Source of the DNA: Sialis fuliginosa
Lineage: Eukaryota > Arthropoda > Insecta > Megaloptera > Sialidae
Reading direction: 5' to 3'
Assembly: GCA_961205875.1 (NCBI GenBank)
Contig: OY540810.1
Coordinates: forward strand, 30,566,001 to 30,630,000
Length of the DNA: 64,000 nt
The notes beneath the pieces are model-generated. The model worked only from the letters and a program-made list of their open reading frames with translations. It did not search any database and was not told the origin of the DNA. This document shows, in pieces, positions 36,380 to 49,089 of this stretch (position 1 is its first letter; every line of letters begins with the position of its first letter). The translations under genes were made by a program, and so were the position numbers.

Positions 36380-36533
36380 ATTAAATAAGCGCTATTAATT
36401 AAAATGATTTGAACACTGGTTTAGTTCTTTAATTAATATTTTGACCTGAAAAAAAACCCCTACAAAATAAGTATATTTAAATAATATCAAGATGGTCATA
36501 TATATGAATACTAATATATTATATACATACATA

Positions 36534-36650
36534 TAATATAATAGTGGTGACGTTAAATATAAATAAAAACAAACTTGTTTGTCTAAACGTCAAAATGTAT
36601 TCAAGAAAAGGTAATCGCAAGCTTTCGATTCACAGAATCATCGTCATTAT
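36534..36650 (-). mobile_element. Penelope-like 3' end, second copy (inverted)
   Basis: This is the reverse complement of the 3' end seen at 5703-5820. The blocks gacgttaaatataaataaaa, acaaacttgtttgt, cgcaagctttcgattcacag and aatcatcgtca are shared. In this copy the first C of the hammerhead-like core is changed (ATGACGA). No coding part remains on the side checked. Confidence 0.75.
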
Positions 36651-38464
36651 TTTTATTTTTTTATACATACATATAGTTATACTTTTATACGATATTAGTA
36701 ATGTTATTGGACGCACTTTCTTTTATTATATATTGCTTGACTGACTTTTTCAACAGATAATTGTATGTCTTTATGAAATAAATTTGTATTAATATTATTA
36801 TTATTATTGTACTATCACTCCATAGACATACATAATTCGTATTACTGAAACCGGTCATAAATTTCATAAATCAATAAATGAATGATACGCATTAAAATTT
36901 ATAATACATCATAATAAAAGTCTATTTCAATAAAAAAACGATTCATTTAAGAGACTCGTGTGAAATGATTCGAAATCGTCATGTAAAATTTTACAACATA
37001 TCGATTTGGCGGTAGTTTATTCCCATATAAAAATATTGTGTTCTAATATGAACCGAAGTGAAATAGAATGATAACATGGGTCATACATTACTGCCTTTTT
37101 TGTTGTGTGAAATCTCGAAAACATTATGTCGTGCCCCTCCACCCCTACCTCACCCCATAGCGCATGCGCCACTGTGCTTGTTACATATAGAGATTTCTCC
37201 GGGGCATTTCGTTTCTTTAGAAATTGAGATGTTTTTGATTATTCTTGGAAAATCTTTTTTGTATTATATGTGTATACATATATTATAAGAAAAGATATTT
37301 TAATATAACAATAAAAATGGTAAATTTAGATTTACATTTTTGATGTAAATGAAAATTTATTCTATAGTTATCTCATAAAGAAAATATCTTTTATAAATAA
37401 ATGTAAGTTATTTTTAACTAATAAATATAGTTCGGTTCAGATTTTTAAAAAATTTCAAGTGCGAGTCGAGTTTAGCGTATTAGTGTCCCGTATCGTATAT
37501 TTTTTCAATTTATTCTATTACGTTAATTTTAGCGAAGTTCAGAACCACTTATATTTAATAATTTTCAGATAGATAGGTAGGTACGTAATAATAATTTTGA
37601 AAAAAATACGAAAATATGGCGAGTACTGATAATTTTCGTGTGATCTAAGCATTATATTATTATTCATATTAATATTCCCCATTTTTTCAAATTTTTGTCA
37701 TGGGCAAGAAACAAAATATTTGTACAATTTTTTGAAAATTCGTTAAACGAAGATTTTAATTACAAAACGTTTTTATATTCATCATTTGTCTCACTGAAAA
37801 ATATAAATAAATTATTTTTATAACTCAAGTTTATTATTGGTCCACCATTTACTATAAATATACTATACATATACCAAATCTCAACTATCTACGAGAAACG
37901 ATTTAGTAGCTACAAGGCTGTGACCAATGTTCTGTGGATGTGACAGACAGACAGACACAGATCTTTCGATTTCGGTACCGAACAATACAAATACAAATAC
38001 CAAATAATTATAATTTTTAATTATGCTCCTCATGGGTAAAAACTTGTACAATATTATTCCCCTACCTTAAATTAAATTAATATTTAATTCACCATAAATT
38101 TCGAACCAACATTAAAAAAGTATTAAAAGTTTTTTAATTATTTAATTATTTTTATAGGCCAAAGGAATGTAGTTAATATATACGTAAGTTGCGGCAGCTT
38201 TAACTTATATTAATTGGATTTCAGGGAAGCTGGAATAATAATGGTGATTGAAAAGGAATTAGAAAATTACTGGAAGTCATTTTTGTTGAATAACTCAGTT
38301 TTACAAATTAAAAATACCAATCTTCACAATAACTATAAATATCTGTATTATATGTTATACAACGATATTAATTAATAATAATAATTAACATATTCATAAG
38401 TAAGAACTGCAAAATAAAATAAAAAAATTGCTAAAATTTTTGTCTTACTATAAAATTTGATGTA
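36651..38464. other. Gene-free region with a retroposon-like tail
   Basis: No host exon found. A GC-richer patch at about 37128-37205 (ccccatagcgcatgcgccac) stands out from the AT-rich background without an assignable role. A dispersed repeat tail with gacagacagacagacac lies near 37942. Confidence 0.35.
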
Positions 38465-39074
38465 CCGGGTGTTTTTTTAAAGACTTTCCAGCGGATTATT
38501 TCCAAAATAATGAATTTTCGGAAAAAATGTTTCAAACATATTTTTTTGCAGATTCGTGATTTACGAGAAAAAATAAACAACATTTTTTTAATAATGGCCA
38601 TATTTTATGATACGGAGCAAAATTTTTTACTCGAAAACTATCAATTTAAAAAAAAATCATAAGATTGAAACAGTTCTTAGAGTTAGAATTTTTTTATAAA
38701 GAAAAAATTACTTATAAAAAAAATAAATTACCAATAAAAAATATTCTGGCTACTTCCAATTATTTTTAAAATTTAACAATTTTCGAAGAAAATTCTGTTT
38801 GATTTGTTTTATATCATAAAAGAGACATTTAAAAAAAATGTTTCAAATAAAAGTTGTTTATTTTTTGATCGTAAATTACGAATCTGCAACAAAAAATATA
38901 AGTTTAGATTTGCAACAAGAAAAATTGAACCCATCAAGGGGACATTTCTAAGGTTACTCCATAGTGTCGATATTTAGCGCCCTCGAAATCATGAATCTTT
39001 TGTATGAAACATTTTTTTTGAAATTCATTATTTTGGAAATAATTCGCTAGAAAGTCTTTAAAAAAAACATCCGG
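38465..39074. mobile_element. Foldback element with CCGGGTGTTTT ends (610 bp)
   Basis: The left end ccgggtgtttttttaaag is inverted at the right as ctttaaaaaaaacatccgg. Inverted similarity extends inward over aaaataatgaatttt. TA flanks both ends (38463-38464, 39075-39076). Non-coding. Confidence 0.8.
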
Positions 39075-39674
39075 TATGTTGCTTATTTATGTGAGTCCAA
39101 AACTTGTTAAACTGTGTAAACATTATGTACAAAGTACATTGAACAAACTAATATTACAATTATTATATAAAAACAAAAATAATGGAAAATGTATTAAAAA
39201 TCTGGGATAAATATACCTAAGATATTTTATTGTAACATTTATTTATTACAAATCGAACATAAAAGCAACGATGAAAAAAAAGCGATTTTCTATTTTTTTA
39301 AAGCCTGAGCAGCGGTATATTTCCGCATCGGAACGCACTAGATTAAAGGATAGTATTGTTTTTGTAAAGCTTTTTCCCTTTATACAAAAACAGGTAATGT
39401 CATATTATCAATCGACGTAATATATAACAAGATCGCTTCTTGTTTTATTTCCAGCCATTCTCTTGTGCTTTTTCTCTTATTATTATACGTTTTTTACTCT
39501 TTACATTTGACAAATATAAATGTCACCAGTGTATTATTTTTAAATTTTCCATGTAAAGGAAAACAGTGACGGCTTGTTAATTCTTTTATTTTTATTTATT
39601 TTCTGAATATATTATTTCACAATTTCACTGCAATTCATTAAAATAATTATATCGTATTTTGTACCTTATTTATA
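39075..39674. other. Gene-free spacer between two foldback elements
   Basis: AT-rich. Only the string acagtgacggcttgt near 39563 recalls hAT-type CAGTGRCGG ends, without a visible partner. Confidence 0.35.
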
Positions 39675-40184
39675 CAGGGTGAGTCATATCAAGTAGAACA
39701 AATTGAACAGTTGATTGAGAAAAATATTTCAAGCAAAAAAGGTCATAAATATAAAGATGTGTTCGAAAAGTCTTAATAATTTTATTTTTTTGTTCTGAAT
39801 TTTTTTCCTATGTTTGGCACTTTTATAAGTTCATATGTTACAAAATACACAGAAAAATATTTTATTAAGTTGTCATAAGATAAATCGGTTACGAGAAATA
39901 CAATATTTACGGTATTTCAGAATATGATGCTTCAAATTACATGAAATAAATTTATATTTTTGTTCTAAGATTAAAAATTAGAAAAAAAAGTTGATGTAAA
40001 TATTCCTCTTAATATGAGTCCGCATAGATCTGTTGCCAGTTGTATTACTGTAGTACCTATATACGTACTTTACTAATTTGACTAAAAAATGAAACTAAAA
40101 ATTGATGAGGATACATTTTTGGAGGTATATTGATATAAACTTTTTATTTTTAATCCCAATACGAAATAGTTATTTGTGTATCTA

Positions 40185-40286
40185 GGGTGTAAAATGATAG
40201 TTTTTCGCACGAGTGGGAATGTTTGTTAGTCGAGGCGCTAGCCGAGACTAACAATCACACGAGTGCGAAAAACGCATTTTACACCC
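40185..40286. repeat. GC-rich hairpin inside the 1.7-kb foldback element
   Basis: gggtgtaaaatg ... tttttcgcac ... gttagtcgaggcgcta is mirrored by gccgagactaac ... gtgcgaaaaacgcattttacaccc. The arms are about 48 bp with little loop. It is much more GC-rich than its surroundings. Confidence 0.8.
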
Positions 40287-40813
40287 GAGGTGCACACAAT
40301 ATTTTTTCTACAACCCTATTGATTATATAATATTAACAATAACATAATATAATAATTAATTTATATACTTTGTATTTTGCTATATTAATATTAAAATTCA
40401 ACTCTAGTAAGCTTTGGATAAAAATTTTGACAGTTCTATTTTCATTCAAATGATTTTCATAATTTGTTAATCTGCTATAATAGAAGATGGATAAGTTGTA
40501 ATACTGAGAAAGAACATAAATGTGCACCACCAGAGATATCAGAAGCTGCAAATTCTGTAATTTTAAATTTACTATCTGCAAAATCTAAATTGATATATGA
40601 AAATTACACATAATACCATAATTTGTGCCAAGAAAAAACCTTAAGGTATTGTTTATATTTTATTTAATTTTATTAATAATTTTGTTTATTATAATAAGTA
40701 AAATATAGTACTTAAATTTTAGTAATTTGTTTAATACTATAAATAATACAATAGTATTTATAAAATTCATTAATCGTAGAAAAATGTAAAAATGTATGTG
40801 TTACTATGGGAAC

Positions 40814-40868
40814 ACTTTTGCGCACGCCGTGCGTGAAAAAACTTTTTACGCACGGCGAGCGCAAAAGT
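40814..40868. repeat. Second GC-rich hairpin inside the foldback element
   Basis: cttttgcgcacgccgtgcgt is mirrored by acgcacggcgagcgcaaaag across a short A/T loop, with about 26-bp arms. It lies opposite the first hairpin in the fold but is a different sequence, with a related motif (gcgcaaaa, ttttacac). Confidence 0.8.
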
Positions 40869-41372
40869 ACTACTTTACACACTGAAATGTCATTGAAAAA
40901 GCCTACTTTTTTACACGGTTGTAGAAAAATAGAAATTTATTTCATGTAAATTCTGCAATACTATCGTATTTCTCGTAAACGGTTGATCTTATGACAAATT
41001 AACAAAGTATTTTTCAATGTATTTTATGACATATGACCTTATAAAAGTGCCAAACATAGAACAAAAATTCAGAACAAAAAAATACTAGATAAAAATCAAA
41101 GAGCCCACTGGCTCCATACACCCCTGGTCTAAATAATCATTGGTTGATACAAGAAATCGATAACACATTATTACGTTAGAGTTATTATGTTAAACCGGGT
41201 ATCAAATTCCATTACTGTATCACAATGGGTTCTCCAGATATTAAATAAAAATTAATTTTAGGCAAAATATTTGCGGGTCTGTAGTTCTCTCACGAAGAAT
41301 TTTCGGACACATATTCATATGAACTTTTTTGCTTGAAATATTTTTCTCGATCAAGTGATATGTTTTACCCTG

Positions 41373-42195
41373 TATATAAATTAAATAAAAATGTTCTATA
41401 CTAATAAAATGTTGTGTGAAATGTTTGTAAAACGAACATATAACATTAAATTGATATTAAAATTTATCAATTACGTCAAAAAGGAATTTTAATAATAATA
41501 TAATAAAATGATAATATATCAAAGGAAGGATGCAATATTTTACCCCCTCTCTCTCTTAATTATTGTTCTAATTTTAATCAACATATTTCTACAATTTATG
41601 AAAATAAATCTTGTACAGCCTTGTTTTGTTCGTCCGCCGCTGAGAAATAATAAAAATGCCTGTTCTGATGCGTTGTGTGTTCAATTTTTTACATTTCCCG
41701 GGAATTCTCGGGGATAATCAAAATGCCTTCTCAATTTTCAGAGGAATGGAAACCTCTTGAGATAAAACAAACTGTATTATGTACCAGAGAGGAATCTATT
41801 GTAAAATGTTACCTATTTTTCTTTCGCGTCATCCAGAAGCTAAGATGTTTGATGTAATATTTCGAATTTAAATATTTTCTTTTTATATAAAAAAACAGAT
41901 ACTATGAATAATTGAGTGGATTAGAAAATACCGTAAGTTTTAACAGGGGTTATTTTAAGAAAATTTTACAACTGCACATTTTCCTTATATTTTTTTGCTT
42001 TCTACTTGTAATTTTTCAACTGGCTGTACCTTTTTGTAGTATATTTTTTATACTACATACATACATTTATAGATGCACAGTCGAAGAAGTGACGAGACTA
42101 CATAGCAGTGGGGTTAAATAAAACTCAGACTAGTATTGTATAATATTGTTATTTCTTATGACTTGTACATATCGTAAAAACAATTAATTCATATT
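41373..42195. other. Gene-free region
   Basis: Several 60-70-codon frames overlap here on the plus strand, but none has a domain, codon pattern or splice context that supports a gene. The string cccgggaattctcgggg near 41698 is a short palindrome. Confidence 0.35.
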
Positions 42196-42525
42196 TACAA
42201 ACAAAATTGCGGAAATACGAACTTTACTTTTTATTATTTATTCAATTTAAAAAACTTTAATCAAAAAATTAAAAACGGTACTGCGTATAGAATATATTCT
42301 AATATACTAAAAAATTTAATTTAGTTAATTAATATTTACAAGCAAAATCGTGGAAATACGAAATTTACTTTATATTTTTTTATTCAATTTAAAAAACTTT
42401 AATCAAAAAATTAAAAACGATAGGTTGTAGAGAATATATTCTAGTATACTGTTATTTTTTCAATTAAATTAATTAATATTTACAAGCGCAATCGTGGAAA
42501 TACAAAATTTAATTTAATGTTGTTT
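42196..42525. repeat. Tandem array, 141-144 bp unit, about 2.3 copies
   Basis: The block tacaaRcRaaatYgYggaaatac starts at 42196, 42337 and 42481. The unit includes ttcaatttaaaaaactttaa and gaatatattcta. Non-coding. Confidence 0.85.
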
Positions 42526-43330
42526 TTTATATATAATATTAAATTTATCACTCATTATAATTTTTATAATATTAAATTTGTACTTGTTTCTCGTAGATCT
42601 AAACGAGATCTATAATTTGAGACCAAACCCCGTTTGATAGCTGCTCTGAGTGTCGAGATATGTACACTGATTTTAAATTTACTTTAAATGGCCACCCAGT
42701 ATCTGGCCTAAAACTCTAGACGTTATTCACGACAAAAACTTAATTGCCAGTTAAGTGCTTTGATTCACCAAATCAATAGTGAACAGCTAGAAGTAAAATG
42801 TATAGTAGATCTAATGTACTAATGTACATTTTCACCAATATATGTTAACAGTCTGTTTGTGCTAATAACATGGTATATGCTGGGCTCATTGGCCAATTTG
42901 GAGGCAAGAAATAAGAAACTTCGATGTTTAATACTTATTTTATCAATAACATTATATTACTTTTCGAGAGGTATAGGTACAATCAAAACTTTGAACAAAA
43001 TGTATATACATGTATTTCTTTAAACTATAAAATAGAGATCTGAGATAGATATTTAAGCTTTAGAGAGCTGAGAGCAGTGTAATAAAACTTCGTTAATCTA
43101 GAGTAATCCAGACTAGTGAAGCTTAATGTATATAAAAGACAAAATAAATAAATGGTTATACATGGATTTTTTTCTTTATATTTACTTATATGTCAATAGT
43201 GAAATATAGTGAACTAAGTTTTGTGATCATGAAAGTTTCAAAAAGGTTTAGAAGGTTAGGCTGAGCACACACAGAAGTGGTGTGGTAAGTATTATAACGT
43301 GTGCTTAATGCCATTTATAATAATAGTCCA
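42526..43330. other. Gene-free region
   Basis: No coding signal. cgtagatctaaacgagatctat near 42593 is a small palindrome. Confidence 0.3.
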
Positions 43331-44024
43331 ATCAAATTGTTAAAAAATAGTAGTTCGTAAAACATTGTTCTACAGATTCAATTTTTTTGTTTTAATTTGT
43401 TGGAGTGTGTGTTCTGAATATTACATTAAGTTGGCGCTGTCTATGACCTTGAGCGTAATCCGCGATAAGCGCGAAAAATTTTAACGTAATTATCTCGTAA
43501 ACCGTTCATCCTATGATAAAATTTGTCTTAACATTTTTTGTTCAATAGAGTTGAATTTACAAATTCTCTATCTTCAACTGGTGACAAGATATATAGAAAA
43601 AGAGTTGACAAAAATTATTTTTTACATTTATTTCGTAAAAAACTTCAATATTTTTTTTCATAGCCACCATTTCGTAAAAATCATTGTTTATGAGTTATAA
43701 CCGACGAAACATTGCAAGAAATAATTTTTTGTCAACCCCTTTGCATTATATCTCGTCACCAATTGAAGGTAGAAAATTGGATCTGTGAACAAATTTGTAA
43801 ATTCGACTCTGATGAACAAAAAAATTTAATGACAAATTTTATTGTAGGATGGACGGTTTACGATATAATTACGTTTAAAGTTTTCGCTCTTATGGCGAAT
43901 TACGCTCAAGGTCATAGATCGCGCTAACTTAATGTAGTACTCAGAACACCCCCCCCCCCCTCCCCCAATAATTAAAAAAAAATACTCTGTAGAACAATGC
44001 AGAAAAACAAAACAACTTGATTTA
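43331..44024. mobile_element. Foldback element, about 690 bp, with a C-run
   Basis: Left blocks (aacattgttctacag, ttctgaatattacattaag, gaccttgagcgtaat, aaccgttcatcc) recur inverted on the right, with arms of about 300 bp. The ends (atcaaattgtt / aacaacttgat) are approximate and no target duplication was fixed. A run of 12 C's lies at about 43950-43961. Small frames here are mirror images. Confidence 0.75.
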
Positions 44025-46717
44025 ACTATAATTTCTATTCGCACTGTTGGAAATGGCATGCATATACCGCATGTCATACCATTTGGCACACTACTTCAGT
44101 GAGCATTCGTCCTAAAGCATTCCCGAATTCATTTTGACTATTAATTCAATCCAATTCCATGTTGTTGTTTTTTAATTATATAAAGTAAAAAATAAAAAGA
44201 ATTTATGGTAGAACCGAGACTGAAACTCGCTTGTAGTTTATAATTAAATTAAAATGAAGAAAAAGTGAGTCGCATTGAATATCGGTACATCTTTGATAAA
44301 CTTTAACTATATTTCATAGAGATACGCTCGTAACTGTCTTATTATAAACAGTTAAGAAAAAATAACGAAAAAATCGTAATAAGGAACGTATTGTGTTGTA
44401 GAGATAAGAGAGAAGAGAACGAATACGTGTTCCCAGCGGTATGTAGCTCTAAAATAATGTAGCTCTCACAAACGGTGCGCGAGTTAACGCCAGAAAGAGA
44501 TTGTGTTCGGGAAATATCGTCTCAAAGTGAGAATAAAATTGAAATTCCGTCTGTTTTCGGATGGAGAAATTGATACAGTTACTTGATGGAAGCGTGCTCC
44601 ACAACTAAAAATATCCTTCCAGATATTATATTATCCTTAGTACATAATATTTTGTGAAAAATATTCCAGAGGGAGACCTCTCGTTTCGAAATTCAAGTTG
44701 ATATTTTTATTCTATTTTTAAATTGGAAAAATTGTTATTAAAAAAGTTATTTTCGTCGTAGTAAGTATACATTTTATGAATATAATATCGTTTTTGATGT
44801 TCCCTATATTCATTTTCACAATGATATACTCGTAAGTCGTTCAGAAACCAAAATACCTAAGTCCACTTAACAACCGAGAAAAAAATATGTTTTACTAGCA
44901 TAAACTATAAAAAAATATTGGAGAAAGGGATGATTGAATGGATATTGAATGGAAATGTATTATACTTACTTCATTGAACAAATACTTTGATACTTAAAAT
45001 AATATTTTTTTAAATAGAATATTAAAGCTATGGTTTTAAGGAAAGTAAAAAAGAATGTTCGTTTGTATGTGGCTTAATAAAGTTGAGGTGTATAATTTTT
45101 GTATATTTTGTGTAAATTTAATGTAGTCGGAAAAAAACAATTTGCGTTTAATCGTGTGTTGTGGGCATGTCGGGTGGGCATGATTACTTTATGTTTACTT
45201 GAATAAATATCCCTTGGTAACACTGGGTCCAATGCACTAGTATTATATGTATATAAAAAAGGGAATTTAAGTAACTCATAAATATACAAATGTGATATTG
45301 TACAACTGTAAATATACGTTGTAAAAAAATCTTGTATATTAAATCATGGAACGCATTTAAATTCTAAATATCTGATTGGATTTTGGCAACCATCATTCAA
45401 CCAGAACTGGCATATTATTCGAAGATGTTTTCAATATTTTGTCGATATTAAGAAATATAATTAAATTTTCTACAACATTTTAAAAATAACATTAAATTAC
45501 GAGCTATTCCTTTTTTTCATTTCTTTATACTATGTATAATAATATAAGAAAAGAAAAATAATTTTATTTGTTAAATGTTTTGAAAAGTGTAATTACCATT
45601 GATATTTTTGTTCTATTTTAAATTGGAAAAATAATAATCCTTAGTAAAAAGTTTATTTTCGTCATACCAGAACATATCTACTATACCTCTATATAAAGTT
45701 ATTTATATCTGTAATAACAAACTTTTCAAATTAGTATTTATTGATCAACTAATAGCTGAATGTTGTAACCATTTATACTTTTAATCATATTCCTTTTTTT
45801 CATCGCCCGATCCAATTTCGTTAAAACCAATGACAAACAACTTTAAAACCCCAGAAATCACAAATCCCAAAGTTAATAAGCGTAATGGATAAAATAAACC
45901 ATGGGAAACAACAATAGTTTTAATAAATCTTTTACAAAAAAATTACAAATTCTGATAATCTGCTCCCGTATTTCACAAATCGGCAAAAACTTTCTCGATT
46001 GAAAAACTTTAATGGCATAATAACAAGAAATGTTTAAAACACTGGATGTAAAAAAAATAACATGGCTCTTGCATATCATTTGGAACCAAATTAACTTGTA
46101 TTTGAATTTTACTTTCTATATTTATTGAGAAAATAAAGATGTTTTATGTGAAGTTTACTTGATATTCTTCTCTACCTCACACACAAACAAACACACACAC
46201 ACACATTTTGAACTCGGTCGATGTTGAAAAAGTTAATTTACAACTTTCATATTAACTTTTTTACTCTCGCTTTTAGTACACTGATTCGTAGTTTGGAAAA
46301 AATTCGTGGAATTTGAGGGGGTTTAAGAAAATTATGAGTTACGCATTTCAAAATTTAAATTTTAATCTTTTTAAAAACAATATATACTATGGATATGTTG
46401 TGATAAATAATAAATGTAAAACTAAATTTGATTTTTTGGTATAAATATAAAAGCTTAAAAATAAAATTAATCACTTGTTAATTATAATTTATTAGAAATT
46501 GCTCCTAATTTGTAGGACAATTAACTTAATGTTTTAATTGTTATTACCCAATTAGTGTCATAATATGGATGAAAAAGTTACATTTATAATTACATTTATT
46601 AATCATTAGTCTCTCTGTCAATGAAAACTAATGTAGCATTCGAGTAATTGAACATTTCAAATATAATGATGTTTTTTATGGTACTTATATTTTTGAAAAC
46701 ATTAAATCAATATATAT
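44025..46717. other. Gene-free region
   Basis: No host exon supported. The stretch 44390-44530 (acgaatacgtgttcccagcg and on) is less AT-rich than its surroundings but has stops in all plus frames. A CA-rich microsatellite lies at 46178-46206. Confidence 0.35.
46178..46206. repeat. (CA)n-type microsatellite
   Basis: A run of ca dinucleotides interrupted by aaacaa units. Simple repeat. Confidence 0.85.
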
Positions 46718-48249
46718 ATTTCAAATTGTAACTACCCTTCAATTTGCATTTGGAAGAATAATAAAACATCAAGTAACCCCCACCTATACTTGCATCACCT
46801 ACAGCCTCTTAACTTTGAAATTTCAAATGGAATCCCCCATATTTTATTTCAGAATATTAAAGCTAGATTTATTTAATGAACTGTTTACTCCAATAAAATT
46901 TTTCTATGATGGACCGTTTGAGAAATATTAGGCAAGTATTGATTTTTTTTAGGGTATAGTATTTTTGCCACTTTAAGGAGGATATTGACTTTATTTTGGA
47001 AACTAAGAATTAGAGCAACATTTAAAATTGTAACCACCCTTGAATTTTCATTTGAAAGAATAATAAAACATAATGCAACCCCCACTCATACTCGCATCGC
47101 CCAAACGCTACTCAATTTTGATATTTTAAATGGAATCCCCCATATTTTAATTTGGAATCTGAAAGCTATATTTATGTAATAAACTTTTTACTTCAATAAA
47201 ATCTTTATATGATGGACCATTTAAGAAATATTAGGCAAAATGTGTATTTTTTTTAGGGTATAGTATTTTTAAATATTAAGAGTGAATATCGACTTATTTT
47301 AGAATCTATGTATAAGTTATAAGTAGCAATTTTAACTGTCTTAGAATTTTACATTTTTGCATACACTTATGCCCGATATAACTGTGATATTAACTATGGG
47401 TTCGTTGGAATTTAGAGCAGTGATACTTCAACTTTTATAACGTAAGCGGCTCTAACCGTACAAAATAATTTTCATAACATCATTACTATTTTAATACCGT
47501 TGTTGTTTACTGACCACGCGTGCGCGAAACTTGTCAATCATTTCACGAAACTTCAAGAGAACTGTCATATAAATTTGATACCTAGTATTAAAGAGCTTGG
47601 AAGCTAGTAGAAGCTAACTGGACTGTAATACCGGACATTGCATAAATAAAAAAACAATAAAAAATGAATTTTTTTATTTTGTAATTAAATATTGATTTAG
47701 TAATAATTTTGCTTGAACTAAAAAGGTAATTAAATAAATCTAGTTTTCTGATTCCAAAATAAATATGGGGGTTTTCATTTTAAAATTTAAAATTTTAGAG
47801 GCGTGTGGGCGATGCGAATATAGGTAGGGGTTGCAGGATGTTTTATTATTCTTCCAAATGAGAATTCAATGATAGTTACAATTTGAAATATAGCTTTAAT
47901 TCTTACAGTTTCCAAAATAAAGTCGATATCCACTCTTAATGTGACAAAAATAATATACCCTAAAAAATACACATCTTGCCCAATATTTTTAAAACGGTCC
48001 ATCATTGGAAATTTTTGTTGAAGTAAAAAGTTTATTAAATAAATCTAGCTTTAATATTCTCAAATAAAATATGAGTAGTTCCATTTGAAATTCAAAAGTT
48101 GAGAGGCGTGTGAGCGATGCGAGTATGGGTGGGGGTTACTTGATGTTTTATTATTCTTCCAAATGAAAATTGAAGGGTAGTTAAAATTTGAAATATTGCT
48201 CTAATTCTTATAGTTTTCAAAATAAAGTCGATAACCACTCTTAATGTGT
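46718..48249. mobile_element. Foldback element whose arms are tandem pairs of ~303-bp units
   Basis: The plus-orientation units start at about 46718 and 47021; the markers aatggaatcccccatattt at 46826 and 47129 give a period of 303 bp. Two inverted units follow between about 47690 and 48249, where gtgRgcgatgcgaRtatRgg and ttttattattcttccaaatg recur. The spacer (about 47310-47690) is single-copy. The four units have diverged from one another. Non-coding. Confidence 0.8.
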
Positions 48250-49089
48250 AACCCATGTATACAAGCAAGAATTGTCAATTACCTGCTAGGTGAAATATAA
48301 ATATTACCTTTAAATATCTTTAAAAACGATTAAAACACTCTTGTTGGATCATTGCCATGATAATAATTTAGCAGAATTTTTGTCTCATAAATTATAATCT
48401 GAACTATTGTATTATTCGTTATTTTCATAGCAATCATTTTGTCTATCGTTATTATATTGTTTATTTTTATTTTTTCCATCTTATTTATAAACATAATTGT
48501 TCTTTTTTGAATGTTGACACCTTCTATAATGTCTTGATGACTAAAAGAATAAAGATTATCATTATTATTATTGATATTCAAGATATTCAGTTACTAAAGC
48601 GATTTTTAATATTTTTTTTAATTTGTTAGTTTTGATGTCGACATTATAAATAATTTGCTAAGAGCAAAATTACACATAATTATTTCTACGAATATTTCCA
48701 GTACGACCGACAGCTGTGTTTTATATGATTTTTAACAATGCAGTTTCTATTATCAGCTGTTTTTGTTTGCGAGTAAATTCCTTGTAACCCGGAGTATTAA
48801 TTAATTAAGTTGATACGTACATACTTTATAGAAAATACAATTGTTCAATTCTATTTATTTAACAATAATATAAATTATAGAACATTTTAGTATCTGTTAT
48901 TTAAGTAAATATATCCTGTTATATATAAGTTCGGCAGCAAAGGACCCTGAAGTTTGTAATGTTAGGTCCCCGAATTGTTAAGGTTGGATACGATAGAATA
49001 ATATATCATTGTTATGATAATAATTGTAAAAATATAACATACACTTTCATCTAATTTTTTTTTAACTATATTATACAACTAATAATATG
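48250..49089. other. Gene-free region
   Basis: AT-rich. A minus-strand frame at 48330-48581 is Asn/Ile-rich and reflects base composition. No repeat assigned. Confidence 0.3.

Larger units (their letters stand above)
35564..36482. repeat. 919-bp inverted repeat with ~448-bp arms that look identical
   Basis: The left arm (35564 to about 36011) and right arm (about 36035 to 36482) read as exact reverse complements by eye. Even the homopolymer run A7T9 on the left is matched by A9T7 on the right. The spacer is about 24 bp. Each arm contains a hammerhead-like core (see separate entries). Identical arms mean a very recent event, gene conversion or an assembly artefact. It lies between a LINE relic and a Penelope-like end. 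Confidence 0.95.
39675..41372. mobile_element. Foldback element with CAGGGTGAGTC ends (1698 bp)
   Basis: The end cagggtgagtcatatcaag is inverted at the right (gatatgttttaccctg). Inverted blocks continue inward for several hundred bp: the strings ttgcttgaaatatttt, tgccaaacatag and tatttctcgtaa on the right have their complements on the left. TA flanks both ends (39673-39674, 41373-41374). Two GC-rich hairpins lie in the centre (see separate entries). Confidence 0.85.

Noticed and set aside
37128-37205. GC-richer patch with gcgcatgcgcc as a possible promoter
   Set aside because: No coding exon on either side supports a gene; kept only as a compositional note.
44390-44530. Less AT-rich stretch as a possible exon
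   Set aside because: Stops in every plus frame and no matched splice sites on the minus strand.
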